DNA of 64,000 nucleotides from NCBI GenBank assembly GCA_024403355.1, contig JAKSRW010000002.1, positions 62,001-126,000 of the forward strand, given 5' to 3'. The stretch's first letter is position 1; each line of letters starts with the position of its first letter. Source of the DNA: Lachnospiraceae bacterium (GTDB lineage: Bacteria; Bacillota; Clostridia; Lachnospirales; Lachnospiraceae). This document shows, piece by piece, positions 41,581 to 51,284 of the stretch. Below the pieces are notes generated by a model. That model was not told the origin of the DNA and did not search any database. It saw nothing but the letters and a program-made list of their open reading frames with translations. The translations under genes were made by a program, and so were the position numbers.

Positions 41581-43377
41581 ATGAAAAAACTAATTATTAT
41601 ATCTTTGTTATGTATGATGGTAGCTCTTTCTGCGTGCACTAATAAGGAGAAAGAGTATCAGAATCTGCTGGCTACAGCAGAACAGTCGATAGATGACGCG
41701 AAGGCACGTGCATATAGTGACGCTATAAAGCTTTGGCCTGAAAAAGCTGATGCATACATCGGTTTGTATGAGTATTACTGTGAGCAGGGGCGCTATATAC
41801 TGGCTGAAAATGCACTTGATGATGCAGTTGATGCAGTAGAAAGTAAGGATGATATTATCCTTATTATGAAGTGCCTTGATGAATTAAAGGAAAAGAAGAA
41901 CGCCGGCTCGGATAAAACTGACGTTAATCTAAAGCCTGATGATTCGAACGCAGGCAATGAAGTTATACCAAATAATGGGACAGTAAATAATGGTGCATCA
42001 GACAATGATACCATAGATGATGATAACGTAAAAAATGATGCGGTAACTAATGATACATCAAACAATGATGCGGCAACTAATGATACATCAAACAATGATG
42101 CCATAAATGATGTTACCCTAAATGACTATGCCGGAATTAGCTTGTGCTCATATGACGCTGAAACAGGAAAATATCTGATGGAGAATGACAAACTGCGTTT
42201 TGAGATGGATGAGATTAACACACAGATTTCTCTTACAAATAAAGAAAACAATGTTGTATGGAGGTCTAATGAGAAGAGTCCGATTGTTGTAGTTGAGATG
42301 AAACATTGCTGGGACTGGAATAGTAGCACTTATGATACTCGGAGTGCTGTATCAAACAATGAGTACAGTAAGCTTCCAACAGTAATTGATACAGAGCCAT
42401 TTATTATTACTTCAATCAAAGAAGATTGTATTCAGGTGGAGTATGATTTGGTTAATAGGGATACGACTTTTATAATACCTCAACTAATAACTGAGGACAG
42501 ATTTAATAGCTTTCTTGACAAGTTAACCGAAAAAGAGAAGAAGCTAGTCACTGAGTATTATAAAAAATACGATAAGGATAATTTAAGCGCAAAGGACAAT
42601 TATGATGAACTTTGCGTTATGTATCCGGCTATAAAAACGGATATTATTTATGTGTTAAGGGATGTTACGAAAAATTCTGTAAAACAGAAAATTGCAGACA
42701 TTCTTGTCGGTGCGGGATATACAGAAGATGACTATAAAAGGGATCTGATAGTTTCTGATTATAAACGTCCTACTGTAAGGGCTACTGTGGAATACAGGCT
42801 GGATAATGCTGATTTTCTGGTATCGGTAAAAAACATTGAATGGGATAATGATCATTTTTCCGCAGTTAATTCTGTTAAAATTCTTCCGGGATTTGGAATT
42901 AATGCGGTTGAGTATTCAGAAATTCCAATGCGTGAGGAATACATCCGAATTCCCGAAAATTATATGACAGATATACATTTTAATGAGCTATTTGAAGTGA
43001 ATTCCATGGATTTTTATCCGGATACTTATAAACAGACTGAAATTACGACAGTAAAGGATATGGCAAATAATTATGATTTTTATCCGTATTTTGGAGTAAC
43101 CCATAATAGTCAAACTTTTATATGCTGTCCGGAAAAATACCTTTCGTCCGCACTTATTTATTGTAAAAGTGATTTTGGTACGAGTACAAATTATGATGAT
43201 ATATCATGGGAGTATATTTTCTCTGATAACGAGGACGAAAAAGGTATTTCATGTCAGAAAAATACTGAATTAAGTCAGCGTTATATTTTTATAAATAGTG
43301 ACGATGCTGAGCTAATTCGAAGTGAGTATAACAATTATTTTAAGCAAAAAAACGGCAATTATCCTTTAGAAAAATAA
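41581..43377 (+). CDS. DUF5696 lipoprotein
   Basis: A 598-residue lipoprotein: signal with lipobox LSAC near residues 17-20, a TPR-like segment to about 110, a low-complexity Asn/Asp/Thr linker at about 140-185, then a large DUF5696-like domain opening YLMENDKLRFEMDEINTQISL...VVWRSNEKSPI. DUF5696 proteins are surface proteins of Clostridia, often beside carbohydrate uptake genes, with no proven function. ATG 41581 has GAGGGG ten bases upstream. It follows the zinc-ribbon protein by 22 bases and is the last gene of the island before a strong terminator. Confidence 0.8.
   Translation: MKKLIIISLLCMMVALSACTNKEKEYQNLLATAEQSIDDAKARAYSDAIKLWPEKADAYIGLYEYYCEQGRYILAENALDDAVDAVESKDDIILIMKCLDELKEKKNAGSDKTDVNLKPDDSNAGNEVIPNNGTVNNGASDNDTIDDDNVKNDAVTNDTSNNDAATNDTSNNDAINDVTLNDYAGISLCSYDAETGKYLMENDKLRFEMDEINTQISLTNKENNVVWRSNEKSPIVVVEMKHCWDWNSSTYDTRSAVSNNEYSKLPTVIDTEPFIITSIKEDCIQVEYDLVNRDTTFIIPQLITEDRFNSFLDKLTEKEKKLVTEYYKKYDKDNLSAKDNYDELCVMYPAIKTDIIYVLRDVTKNSVKQKIADILVGAGYTEDDYKRDLIVSDYKRPTVRATVEYRLDNADFLVSVKNIEWDNDHFSAVNSVKILPGFGINAVEYSEIPMREEYIRIPENYMTDIHFNELFEVNSMDFYPDTYKQTEITTVKDMANNYDFYPYFGVTHNSQTFICCPEKYLSSALIYCKSDFGTSTNYDDISWEYIFSDNEDEKGISCQKNTELSQRYIFINSDDAELIRSEYNNYFKQKNGNYPLEK
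42034..42105 (+). repeat. 30-bp tandem repeat in the DUF5696 gene
   Basis: Two near-identical 30-base units and part of a third encode the NDAxTNDTSN linker. One base differs between the first two units. Confidence 0.85.
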
Positions 43378-43416
43378 TTTACGACTGAGCCGGAAAGAAT
43401 ATCATAGAATAAAATA

Positions 43417-43467
43417 AATCCTCTGTTTGTTACGATTTATATCAGTCGTACAGACAGAGGATTTTTT
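43417..43467 (+). terminator. Rho-independent terminator, right end of the island
   Basis: AATCCTCTGT-TGT-ACG pairs with its inverse at 43446-43462 and continues into six T residues, between the DUF5696 gene and the convergent LRR gene. Confidence 0.9.
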
Positions 43468-43493
43468 GCGGGATGAAATTATTGCAGCCTTTA

Positions 43494-44858
43494 TTATTTT
43501 ATTTCAATTAAGTGGGCTACGGAATAGTCTGAATAGTATTTTTTACCGCCAAAGCTTTTGCATACAACAACCTTGTAATAGTAGCTGCCTTTTTTTAGCT
43601 TTTTATCGGTATATGTGGAAGTAGTCGAACCCACCTTCTTATAGCCGGAATCGGGCTTTGAAGAGCGGTAGATGATGTATTTACAGCCCTTCTTCGGAGA
43701 AGGAATTTTAATGGTTGCCTTTTTACTGCCGGCTGTTATGGTGAAATTATTCTGAGTAGCCAGCAGGTATATGCTGACAGCCTTCGATAATTCGCCAATA
43801 AAGCGGTTGTCCTTCATAGCGGCAACCTGATATTTGTGCTTGGTTCCCTCTGTTTCATAGCGTGAAGAAGAATCATAACAGCTTGTAGTGTCAGCCGATG
43901 AGATTGTCAAAATATGCACACCGTCACGGTATACATAGTATCCGGCGGCACCCTTGATCTTTTTCCAGCTGAGGAATACTCCGTCAGAAGTATTTTTGCA
44001 TTCGCTAATCTTGGCTTTTGCGGGCTTGATTGAAACAGTAAAATACTGAGGTGTCGTGGCTTCTACCGTATAGTCACCCTCAACCTTGTAATAAACCTTG
44101 TAATCGCCGATTTCGCTTGCAGTGGGAATCTCTGCAGAGTAGTTGATTTTGGAGTAGCCGAAGTAATTTTCCTCAATGCCGTAATACATGGTGCCTGCTG
44201 TGGTAGAACCGGCCTTAACCAGCGGATGAGCCTTACCGTCATATTCTATTTTATTTGCAACAGGCGCGGTAACTACAGGCTTTTGAAGCGTCGAGGAATC
44301 TATGATGAGTGAATATTTATAGCCGTGCTCCTCGCAGAATTTATGCGCTTCTGACTCAGGATAGCAGTATATGGTTGTAATACCGCGGATCATCCATAAG
44401 GCTGAGTTGCTTATTGAGGTCATACTTTTGGGCAGGTAAAGCCTGCTTATGTTGGCCCATTTTTTCTGCGTGCCGTTTACCCAGCCATCCAGAAGGTGGT
44501 CGGGAATATTTGTAATTCCCTCCTCAAATACCAGAATATTCGAAAGGTATTCGCTGCTTAACTGGGGGTATACAACGAACGGAGACCATTCTCCCGAATG
44601 ATAACAGTCGAAATCATAATCCTCGCGAAAGCCGCCGTTTCCGGATACTACAGTTGTAGTCATCCAATTTTCGTCGCGGAAGCTTACCCAGGTAAACTGG
44701 TTGCCGTTGGTAGTAAATACGCCCTGTGTGCGAATGTCGGCATTTGCCGGGATATCGTAGGCATTTGCCTTTATGCCTGTAACTGCGATGCAGCAAAGAC
44801 AAAACGCGAGAGCGAAGATTAGCTGCTTAATAAATGATTTGTTTTTCTTTGGGGTCAT
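43494..44858 (-). CDS. Exported LRR_5 / Fn3-type surface protein
   Basis: A 454-residue secreted protein. Signal peptide about 1-30 ending KANA; residues 40-190 carry BspA-type LRR_5 features (LVFEEGITNIPDHLL, ISRLYLPKSMTSISNSAL, CYPESEAHKFCEEHGYKY); about 195-280 an MBG-like domain (KIEYDGKAHPLVKAG); then two fibronectin-III-like modules (SWKKIKGAAGYYVYRD; IKIPSPKKGCKYIIYRSS). Probably an adhesin. No ribosome site precedes either ATG 44867 or 44858; a -10-like TATAAT overlaps the first. It is 117 bases downstream of a MetY gene. Confidence 0.82.
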   Translation of the reverse strand: MTPKKNKSFIKQLIFALAFCLCCIAVTGIKANAYDIPANADIRTQGVFTTNGNQFTWVSFRDENWMTTTVVSGNGGFREDYDFDCYHSGEWSPFVVYPQLSSEYLSNILVFEEGITNIPDHLLDGWVNGTQKKWANISRLYLPKSMTSISNSALWMIRGITTIYCYPESEAHKFCEEHGYKYSLIIDSSTLQKPVVTAPVANKIEYDGKAHPLVKAGSTTAGTMYYGIEENYFGYSKINYSAEIPTASEIGDYKVYYKVEGDYTVEATTPQYFTVSIKPAKAKISECKNTSDGVFLSWKKIKGAAGYYVYRDGVHILTISSADTTSCYDSSSRYETEGTKHKYQVAAMKDNRFIGELSKAVSIYLLATQNNFTITAGSKKATIKIPSPKKGCKYIIYRSSKPDSGYKKVGSTTSTYTDKKLKKGSYYYKVVVCKSFGGKKYYSDYSVAHLIEIK

Positions 44859-44984
44859 AATAATCATTATACCGTTTTACCTGTGCCGTAAATATCTGAC
44901 AGAGGCATAAACGGTGTGCGTAACGCACGCTTCTCCTGTTTTTTTATAATTATAGTATAAAAACGGGCTGTTATCAATAGAATG

Positions 44985-46262
44985 CTAAATCAGTTCAAGC
45001 GCCTGCTTAAGGTCTGCAATGATGTCCTCGGGATCCTCAAGACCTACAGAGAATCTGATAAGGTCGGGCTCTACGCCTGCTGCGAGCAGCTGCTCATCGC
45101 TCATCTGACGGTGAGTATGGCTTGCAGGGTGAAGAAGACAGGTCTTAGCATCTGCTACATGTGTTACGATGGAAGCGAACTTCAGGCTATCCATGAATTT
45201 GATGGCTGCATCACGGCCGCCCTTAACGGCGAAGGATACAACACCGCATGAGCCCTTGGGAAGGTACTTCTGCTGAAGTGCATGATATTTGTCGTTCTCA
45301 AGGTCGGGATAATGTACCCATGCAACCTTCTCGTTAGCCTCAAGGAACTTTGCTACAGCAAGAGCGTTGCTGCAGTGACGGGCCATACGTACGTGAAGAG
45401 ACTCGAGTCCGATATGGAGGTAATATGCATTCTGAGGAGCCTGGATAGAACCAAGGTCACGCATAAGTGTAGTGGTAGCCTTTGTGATATATGCAGCCTT
45501 GCCAAACTTCTCGGCAAAGGTGATTCCGTGGTAGCTCTCATCGGGTGTGCAGAGACCGGGATACTTGTCTGCGTGTGCAAGCCAGTCAAAATTGCCCGAA
45601 TCAATGATTGCACCGCCGACTGCAGAAGCATGTCCGTCCATGTACTTTGTGGTAGAATGTGTTACAATGTCACAGCCCCACTCGATAGGACGACAGTTGA
45701 TGGGAGTAGCGAAGGTATTGTCGATAATAAGCGGAACACCGTGCTTATGGGCAATCTTTGCAAATTTCTCGATATCATAAACAGATACTGTAGGGTTTGT
45801 GATGGTTTCGCCGAAGAGACACTTTGTATTGGGACGGAAAAGCTTATCAAGCTCCTCCTCTGAAATCTCGTTATCAACGAAGGTACATTCAATACCCATC
45901 TTCTTCATCGTAACACCGAAAAGGTTGTAGGTTCCGCCGTAAATGGCAGAAGATGCGATGAAATGGTCACCGGTCTCGCAGATATTAAAGATTGCATAGA
46001 AGTTTGCAGCCTGACCCGATGAAGTAAGCATTGCGGCTGTACCGCCCTCAAGTGCGCAGATTTTGTCGGCTACATAATCATTTGTGGGATTCTGAAGTCG
46101 TGAGTAGAAATAACCGTTTGCTTCAAGGTCGAAAAGCTTGCCCATCTGCTCGCTGGTATCGTACTTAAAGGTAGTGCTCTGGTAGATTGGAAGCTGTCTG
46201 GGCTCTCCCTGTGTGGGATTCCAGCCTGCATGAAGACATTTGGTGTCAACTGATTGATTCAT
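44985..46262 (-). CDS. O-acetylhomoserine sulfhydrylase, second copy
   Basis: A 425-residue PLP enzyme of the Cys/Met-metabolism family, diverged from the MetY at 9002. SGQAANFYAIFN, DNTFATPINCRPIEWGCDIV and Schiff-base Lys in THSTTKYMDGHASAVGG are present. The GH segment differs from the first copy (YMDGHA versus FIGGHG), so substrate preference may differ. It has AAGGAAAGG ten bases upstream and follows a large HD-GYP gene by 19 bases, which suggests shared transcription with a signalling gene rather than the metY-cysK promoter. Confidence 0.9.
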   Translation of the reverse strand: MNQSVDTKCLHAGWNPTQGEPRQLPIYQSTTFKYDTSEQMGKLFDLEANGYFYSRLQNPTNDYVADKICALEGGTAAMLTSSGQAANFYAIFNICETGDHFIASSAIYGGTYNLFGVTMKKMGIECTFVDNEISEEELDKLFRPNTKCLFGETITNPTVSVYDIEKFAKIAHKHGVPLIIDNTFATPINCRPIEWGCDIVTHSTTKYMDGHASAVGGAIIDSGNFDWLAHADKYPGLCTPDESYHGITFAEKFGKAAYITKATTTLMRDLGSIQAPQNAYYLHIGLESLHVRMARHCSNALAVAKFLEANEKVAWVHYPDLENDKYHALQQKYLPKGSCGVVSFAVKGGRDAAIKFMDSLKFASIVTHVADAKTCLLHPASHTHRQMSDEQLLAAGVEPDLIRFSVGLEDPEDIIADLKQALELI

Positions 46263-46281
46263 AATAGTATTCCTTTCCTTC

Positions 46282-48192
46282 TTATAATTTGCATGTTTTA
46301 TTAAAATAATTTATAAACCAGTCGTAGTAATACTCTTCGCGACGGTTTGTAAGCAGATTATTAATCCTTTCGGAAAGCTCCTCGTTTGAACGGATGATAG
46401 AGACAATCTCAGGATTGTAGCTTGTACCTGAGCCCTTAATAAGCTCCAGCATAACCTCTGCAAAGCTTTTTGTGGGCGCGTAATAACGGTCCAGGTAGTC
46501 GGTTGCGGCATCAAGTGCATCACATATCAGAATAAGGTCACATATCAGCTTAACCTTTGACTCATCAGGGTCGAAATGTGAAGGATATCCGTTACGCATA
46601 TCGTAGCTTACATGATGGCCGAGAATGATATCGTGATAGCAGTGCAGGTCATCATCGAGCTCGCGGATACCGATATCGGGATGCATTCGGATAACCTTCA
46701 GCTCCTCATCCGTAAGCGAACGCAGCTGTGTATCCAGGATGAACGCAATATTGTTTTCGCCCAGATCGTGGATAAGGGCAGCCTTTCTGATATATTCAAG
46801 TATATTATCGCTGTTTTTAAGAATTTCCTCCTCACTGCTGTAATCGAGGATATCCAGAAACATCGAAGGATTGACATTAAGGATTTCTTTGGCAATCATT
46901 CTGCTAAGCTCAGCCACCATACGTGAGTGGAAGAAGGTGCAGAGATTTCTGTTAAGAATCATGCCTGTAAGTGCTTTTTCCTTCTCGTCAATTGTATCGT
47001 AGTATTTGAGTGTTTTTCGGCACCATAAAAGCATCATGCCGTTCACTGTATAAAAATTGCCGAGCCGCTCCGAATTTTCAATAAGAAAATCGGTTTTGTT
47101 GCGGACAAGCAGGCGGCGGTATTTATTACACTCTTCATCGGGAATATTGACATTATCGAGCCACTGAAGAACGATATCCGGCAAAATCACTTCGAAGTCA
47201 ATGGTATCGGGACTTAAGGCTTTGTCGGATGCTTCACTGACCTCAGCCTCATAGGCGGGCATCTGGCGGCGTGTAAAATAGTATTCCGTCAGCTTTCGCA
47301 CGGCCTCCTGATAGGTGCAGTTACCCTCAAAAATGAGAGTGCGGTAGTAAGCAATCAGCACCTCAATTCTCAGTTTGTAAATATCACCCTGACAGATTTT
47401 CATATTTGAATCATAGACCTCATGGGCGATTTTTATGAAAATCTGCTTGGTATCATACGATGCAATATCTATGTAGCCGGTAAGTCCGAGCCATTTATAT
47501 TTGATTTTTTCAATAATTTCAAGAATTTCAGGTGAATGCTTATCTAAACGGCTGACAACGGGGGACTCGAAAAAGTCCAGCATCTCCAGCATATATTTTG
47601 CCGACTGGTCAATGGTGAATTCCCGGTTGAAGCCTACCATTATGCAGATAAGATATTCGTATGCAATAAAAAACTGTTTCCTGATGGAAAGGTCGGGAAT
47701 AAGATTATATTTATCCCGGTAAAAAATAACCTTTTTGAAACAGTTCAGCGCTTTGTCGAAATGATCCTGACACTGAAGCCTTAAAGTGGTCGTGTATTCA
47801 TAGCCGAGGCGGCAGAGCATCGGTAAAAGACGCAGGATATCATTCTCCTTCTCATAGAACCTCGTGAGCATTTCGAACATTTTCAAATCGAAAAACGGGT
47901 CGTCATAAAGGGTTACATAATTGGCCGCAACAGCGTGGAAAAAGGCCTCTGCCTGATTGTAGCGAAGTCCCTCCGTGGCATTTATTGCATCATAAATCGC
48001 ACTGCAGCTTTTTTCGGTCTCTTCATAAATACGTCTGAGAACGCCGGTTCTTTTAACATAGTTGTCAATCCAGGCCTGCTTATCCGTAATCGTGTTGACG
48101 CCGATATTATATTTGACAATTTCATCGTTATTTGAAGTGTATGCATCAAAAATCGCTTTAATCTGCGCGGGTGTCAACGGGCTTCGTCTCAA
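46282..48192 (-). CDS. Large HD-GYP-like signalling protein with helical N-terminal region
   Basis: A 636-residue cytosolic protein. The first 420 residues are helical, with tandem-repeat spacing, and show no named family. The C-terminal 200 residues are an HD-GYP domain: ALIHDLGENNIAF, MHPDIGIRELDD, GHHVSYDMRNGYPSHF and CDALDAATDY. The HHExxDGxGYP signature is altered (Val for Glu, Met-Arg-Asn-Gly), so catalysis on cyclic di-GMP is uncertain. The start is TTG with a strong GGGAGGA about nine bases upstream. It is followed by metY at 19 bases. Confidence 0.8.
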   Translation of the reverse strand: MRRSPLTPAQIKAIFDAYTSNNDEIVKYNIGVNTITDKQAWIDNYVKRTGVLRRIYEETEKSCSAIYDAINATEGLRYNQAEAFFHAVAANYVTLYDDPFFDLKMFEMLTRFYEKENDILRLLPMLCRLGYEYTTTLRLQCQDHFDKALNCFKKVIFYRDKYNLIPDLSIRKQFFIAYEYLICIMVGFNREFTIDQSAKYMLEMLDFFESPVVSRLDKHSPEILEIIEKIKYKWLGLTGYIDIASYDTKQIFIKIAHEVYDSNMKICQGDIYKLRIEVLIAYYRTLIFEGNCTYQEAVRKLTEYYFTRRQMPAYEAEVSEASDKALSPDTIDFEVILPDIVLQWLDNVNIPDEECNKYRRLLVRNKTDFLIENSERLGNFYTVNGMMLLWCRKTLKYYDTIDEKEKALTGMILNRNLCTFFHSRMVAELSRMIAKEILNVNPSMFLDILDYSSEEEILKNSDNILEYIRKAALIHDLGENNIAFILDTQLRSLTDEELKVIRMHPDIGIRELDDDLHCYHDIILGHHVSYDMRNGYPSHFDPDESKVKLICDLILICDALDAATDYLDRYYAPTKSFAEVMLELIKGSGTSYNPEIVSIIRSNEELSERINNLLTNRREEYYYDWFINYFNKTCKL

Positions 48193-48425
48193 GGCTTTTT
48201 CCTCCCTTCCGACAATATCTCATAATTATAATAATTATACCAACCGGGAGCTAAATAGTCAAATAAAGTTTGGTAAACAATAATGCTTTTAATTTGTATA
48301 AACTTATGGTATTATGATAATATGAGTTATTTTCGGATGTGAAGAAGAATTATTATTTGAAGACTGCCAAACGGCGGCAGTTTGTGTACGTTGTCCGGAA
48401 TTTGTGATAGGTGGGGTGTGAGCAG

Positions 48426-50276
48426 ATGAGCGAAAACAATGATGGTCAGAGAGTTTTTGGCGATATGCCCGCAGGTGAGCTTGTGGAATATGCATTCAGT
48501 CTGATTGACTCGGCGGTTGATCCCGATCTGGCGATTGAGCAGCTTATGGTCAGAATGACTGCTTATTTTAATGTCGATATTATCGTTGTCAGAGAAAAAA
48601 CAGAGCGCGGGGCAGCTATTAAATGTACCTATGAGGTCAGCAAAAACGGAAATGTGAAGCTCAAAGGACTTGAGCGTCGTTTCCTCGGAAATGCCTGGAG
48701 TGAGTGGGACGAGCGCTACAAGCGCGGAGGTGGCTGCTATAAATACAAAAAGAGTATGGGTGAGTCACCTATGCTTCTCATGCGTGAGGATGCGGTTAAG
48801 AGCCTTATAGTAATCCCTTTTTACAATGACGGGAACTTTAAGGGCACGGTAGATTTTTACGACTCGGAAAATGAGCGCGACTGGACTGATAGTGAAATTG
48901 CCGAAATGAAGAGTATTTCGGATATTATGTTCAGATATATGTTTACGCTCAGATCCTTTGCTGAAAAGTACGAGGACCTTCGTAATGCCCTTAAAAAGGA
49001 CGCTCTTACAAGGCTTCCGAAGGTTGACGAATTTATTAAATATGTCAATGACAGTATTTCGACCGATAAGAACATGGATTATGTAATTATCAGCTCGGAT
49101 ATTGCGAATTTTAAATATATCAATGAAAAGTACGGCTATAACACGGGAGACCTTCTGCTTACAAAGTTTGCGGAGATGATTTACCGTCGTTATAAGCGTG
49201 TTGTATCCTGCTGCAGAGAATTTTCGGATATTTTCCTTATTGCGATTAAGTGCAAAAAGGGTGAGTCGGCAGAGAATGTCTGCGCGCTGGTGGACCAGTG
49301 CAATATGTCCTTCCTTGAGGAAATTAAGCCTATAACAGAGGACACGAACGTGGCGGTAAACAGTGGCTTTGCCTTCGTCGGAGACAATGAGCTCACTGTT
49401 TCGGAGGCGATTACCGGAGCTACGGCAGCCCGTAAGGCGGCAAAGGATATGACTGTACTTAAGGGCAGCAGAAGCAAGGCCTATGAGCACAGTATGATAG
49501 CAAGCAAGGCACGTACACTTGAGATGATTTCCCATTGTGATGAGGCTATCGAAAAGGGACAGTTCCAGGTATATTTCCAGCCCAAGGTGCGCTGCGACAA
49601 CTATGAAATTATCGGTGCGGAGGCACTTATCAGATGGAAGAAGGATGATGGCAAATATATTCTTCCTGATGAGTTTATTCCGGCCTTTGAAAATAACGGC
49701 TGTATAGTTAAGGCCGATTATTATGTATATGAGCAGGTATTTAAGTACCTGCGCGAGCGTCTTGATAAGGGACTCAGATGTGTTCCGGTGTCAATGAATG
49801 TTTCGAGAGTGCATCTTTTTAACACAAAGCTTGTTACCGTTGTTGACAGGCTGCTTGAGCAGTATAAGGTGCCTGTAGAGCTGCTTGAATTTGAAATAAC
49901 GGAAAATGTATATTTAGACAGGCTTCCTGCGGTAATGTTTACCGTTCAGTGGCTCAGAAAAATGAATATCCGTGTGTCTATCGATGATTTCGGTTCGGGC
50001 TATTCTTCACTTGATACAATCGCAAAGCTTCCGGTGACTACGCTGAAGCTTGATAAGGTTTTCATGAAGGACAGGCTTGACGAGAAGGACAAGATAGTCA
50101 TTTCCGCAGTAGTGGATATGGCGAAGAAGCTGGGCATGGATACTATATGCGAGGGCGTTGAAACAGAGGAGCAGAAGAGATTTTTGGAGGAGGCAGGCTG
50201 TGAAAAGCTGCAGGGCTTCATTTTCTCGAAGCCTGTTACGATGCAGGAATTCAGCAGAATGCTGGAGATTGAATAG
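48426..50276 (+). CDS. GAF-GGDEF(degenerate)-EAL protein
   Basis: A 616-residue cyclic di-GMP phosphodiesterase candidate. Residues 1-170 are GAF-like; about 185-340 a GGDEF domain whose active-site loop reads CCREFSD instead of GGDEF, so it cannot make c-di-GMP and may bind GTP; about 360-616 an EAL domain with GAEALIRWK, NVSRVHLF, EITEN, IDDFGSGYSSL, LKLDKVFM, EGVET and QGFIFSKP, all ligands present. ATG 48426 follows GGTGGGG. It is divergent from the HD-GYP gene on the minus strand, placing two c-di-GMP proteins back to back. Confidence 0.88.
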   Translation: MSENNDGQRVFGDMPAGELVEYAFSLIDSAVDPDLAIEQLMVRMTAYFNVDIIVVREKTERGAAIKCTYEVSKNGNVKLKGLERRFLGNAWSEWDERYKRGGGCYKYKKSMGESPMLLMREDAVKSLIVIPFYNDGNFKGTVDFYDSENERDWTDSEIAEMKSISDIMFRYMFTLRSFAEKYEDLRNALKKDALTRLPKVDEFIKYVNDSISTDKNMDYVIISSDIANFKYINEKYGYNTGDLLLTKFAEMIYRRYKRVVSCCREFSDIFLIAIKCKKGESAENVCALVDQCNMSFLEEIKPITEDTNVAVNSGFAFVGDNELTVSEAITGATAARKAAKDMTVLKGSRSKAYEHSMIASKARTLEMISHCDEAIEKGQFQVYFQPKVRCDNYEIIGAEALIRWKKDDGKYILPDEFIPAFENNGCIVKADYYVYEQVFKYLRERLDKGLRCVPVSMNVSRVHLFNTKLVTVVDRLLEQYKVPVELLEFEITENVYLDRLPAVMFTVQWLRKMNIRVSIDDFGSGYSSLDTIAKLPVTTLKLDKVFMKDRLDEKDKIVISAVVDMAKKLGMDTICEGVETEEQKRFLEEAGCEKLQGFIFSKPVTMQEFSRMLEIE

Positions 50277-50326
50277 GCTGCTTATGGTTCAATACTTGCG
50301 GTACAGGCGGAAAGGCATGATTATTT

Positions 50327-51244
50327 ATGAGCGAATGCAGAATTTGTCCCAGAGCCTGCGGTGCGGACCGTGAGGCGGGAAATATCGGCTTCTGCGGTAC
50401 GCCGGAGGATATATTTGTAAGCCGTGCGGCACTTCATATGTGGGAGGAGCCCTGCATTTCAGGGAAGAACGGCTCAGGAACCGTGTTTTTTTCAGGCTGT
50501 AACCTTCATTGCTGCTTTTGCCAGAATTATGATATTTCACGGGGCAGCCAAGGTAAAAAAATAACTGTCGAACGTCTGGCGGAGATATTCCTTGAGCTTC
50601 AGGCAAGACAGGCAAATAATATAAATCTTGTTACGCCTACGCATTATGCTTTTGCAATTATTCCGGCGATAGAGCTTGCAAAAAACAAAGGACTGACGCT
50701 GCCTGTGGTATATAACTGCGGCGGCTATGAATCTGTAGATACGATAAAAAGACTGGCAGACTATGTGGATATCTGGATGCCGGACATGAAATATAAATCG
50801 GCAGAGCTTTCGGCACGCTACTCAAATGCGGCCGATTATTTCGAACGTGCCTCCAAGGCGCTTGAGGAAATGGTCAGGAGTACGGAGGCTAAGGGCGGAA
50901 TGGCCTTTAGTGAGGATAAGCCGGAGGAAATGATAATGACACGCGGCGTGATAGTTCGTCATATGACACTTCCAGGTGCGACCGCCGATTCAAAAAGAAT
51001 ATTGAGGTATTTGCATGAGAGCTATGGGGACCGTATTTACATAAGTATTATGAGTCAGTACACACCCATGCCGCATATTATGAATACAGATAAATTCCCG
51101 GAGCTTAAGCGTAAGGTTGACCCTGCCGAATACGGCAGGCTGGTCGATTTCGCTGAAAGGATAGGCATCGAAAATGCCTTTATCCAGGAGGGAGAGGTAG
51201 CAGAAGAAAGCTTCATCCCGCAATTTGACTGCTCCGGTGTATAA
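50327..51244 (+). CDS. Radical SAM enzyme, PflA-like
   Basis: A 305-residue radical SAM protein. The cluster motif is GCNLHCCFCQNYDIS near 57-71 (CxxxCxxC), preceded by an N-terminal CxxxC-rich part (CRICPRACGADRE) as in activase-like enzymes, and followed by GGYES and DIWMPDMKYKS. This is the form found in pyruvate formate-lyase activating-enzyme-like proteins of unknown target; no PFL-like gene is adjacent. The RBS is weak (GGAAAGG 13 bases upstream). It follows the EAL gene by 50 bases and precedes the NYN gene by 40. Confidence 0.85.
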   Translation: MSECRICPRACGADREAGNIGFCGTPEDIFVSRAALHMWEEPCISGKNGSGTVFFSGCNLHCCFCQNYDISRGSQGKKITVERLAEIFLELQARQANNINLVTPTHYAFAIIPAIELAKNKGLTLPVVYNCGGYESVDTIKRLADYVDIWMPDMKYKSAELSARYSNAADYFERASKALEEMVRSTEAKGGMAFSEDKPEEMIMTRGVIVRHMTLPGATADSKRILRYLHESYGDRIYISIMSQYTPMPHIMNTDKFPELKRKVDPAEYGRLVDFAERIGIENAFIQEGEVAEESFIPQFDCSGV

Positions 51245-51284
51245 ATCCCGCAAGGGAAAATATTAAAGAAAGGAGGGAAAAGAG

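Noticed and set aside
45282..45863. Plus-strand 193-residue frame inside the second metY
   Set aside because: Antisense shadow of a clearly conserved enzyme.
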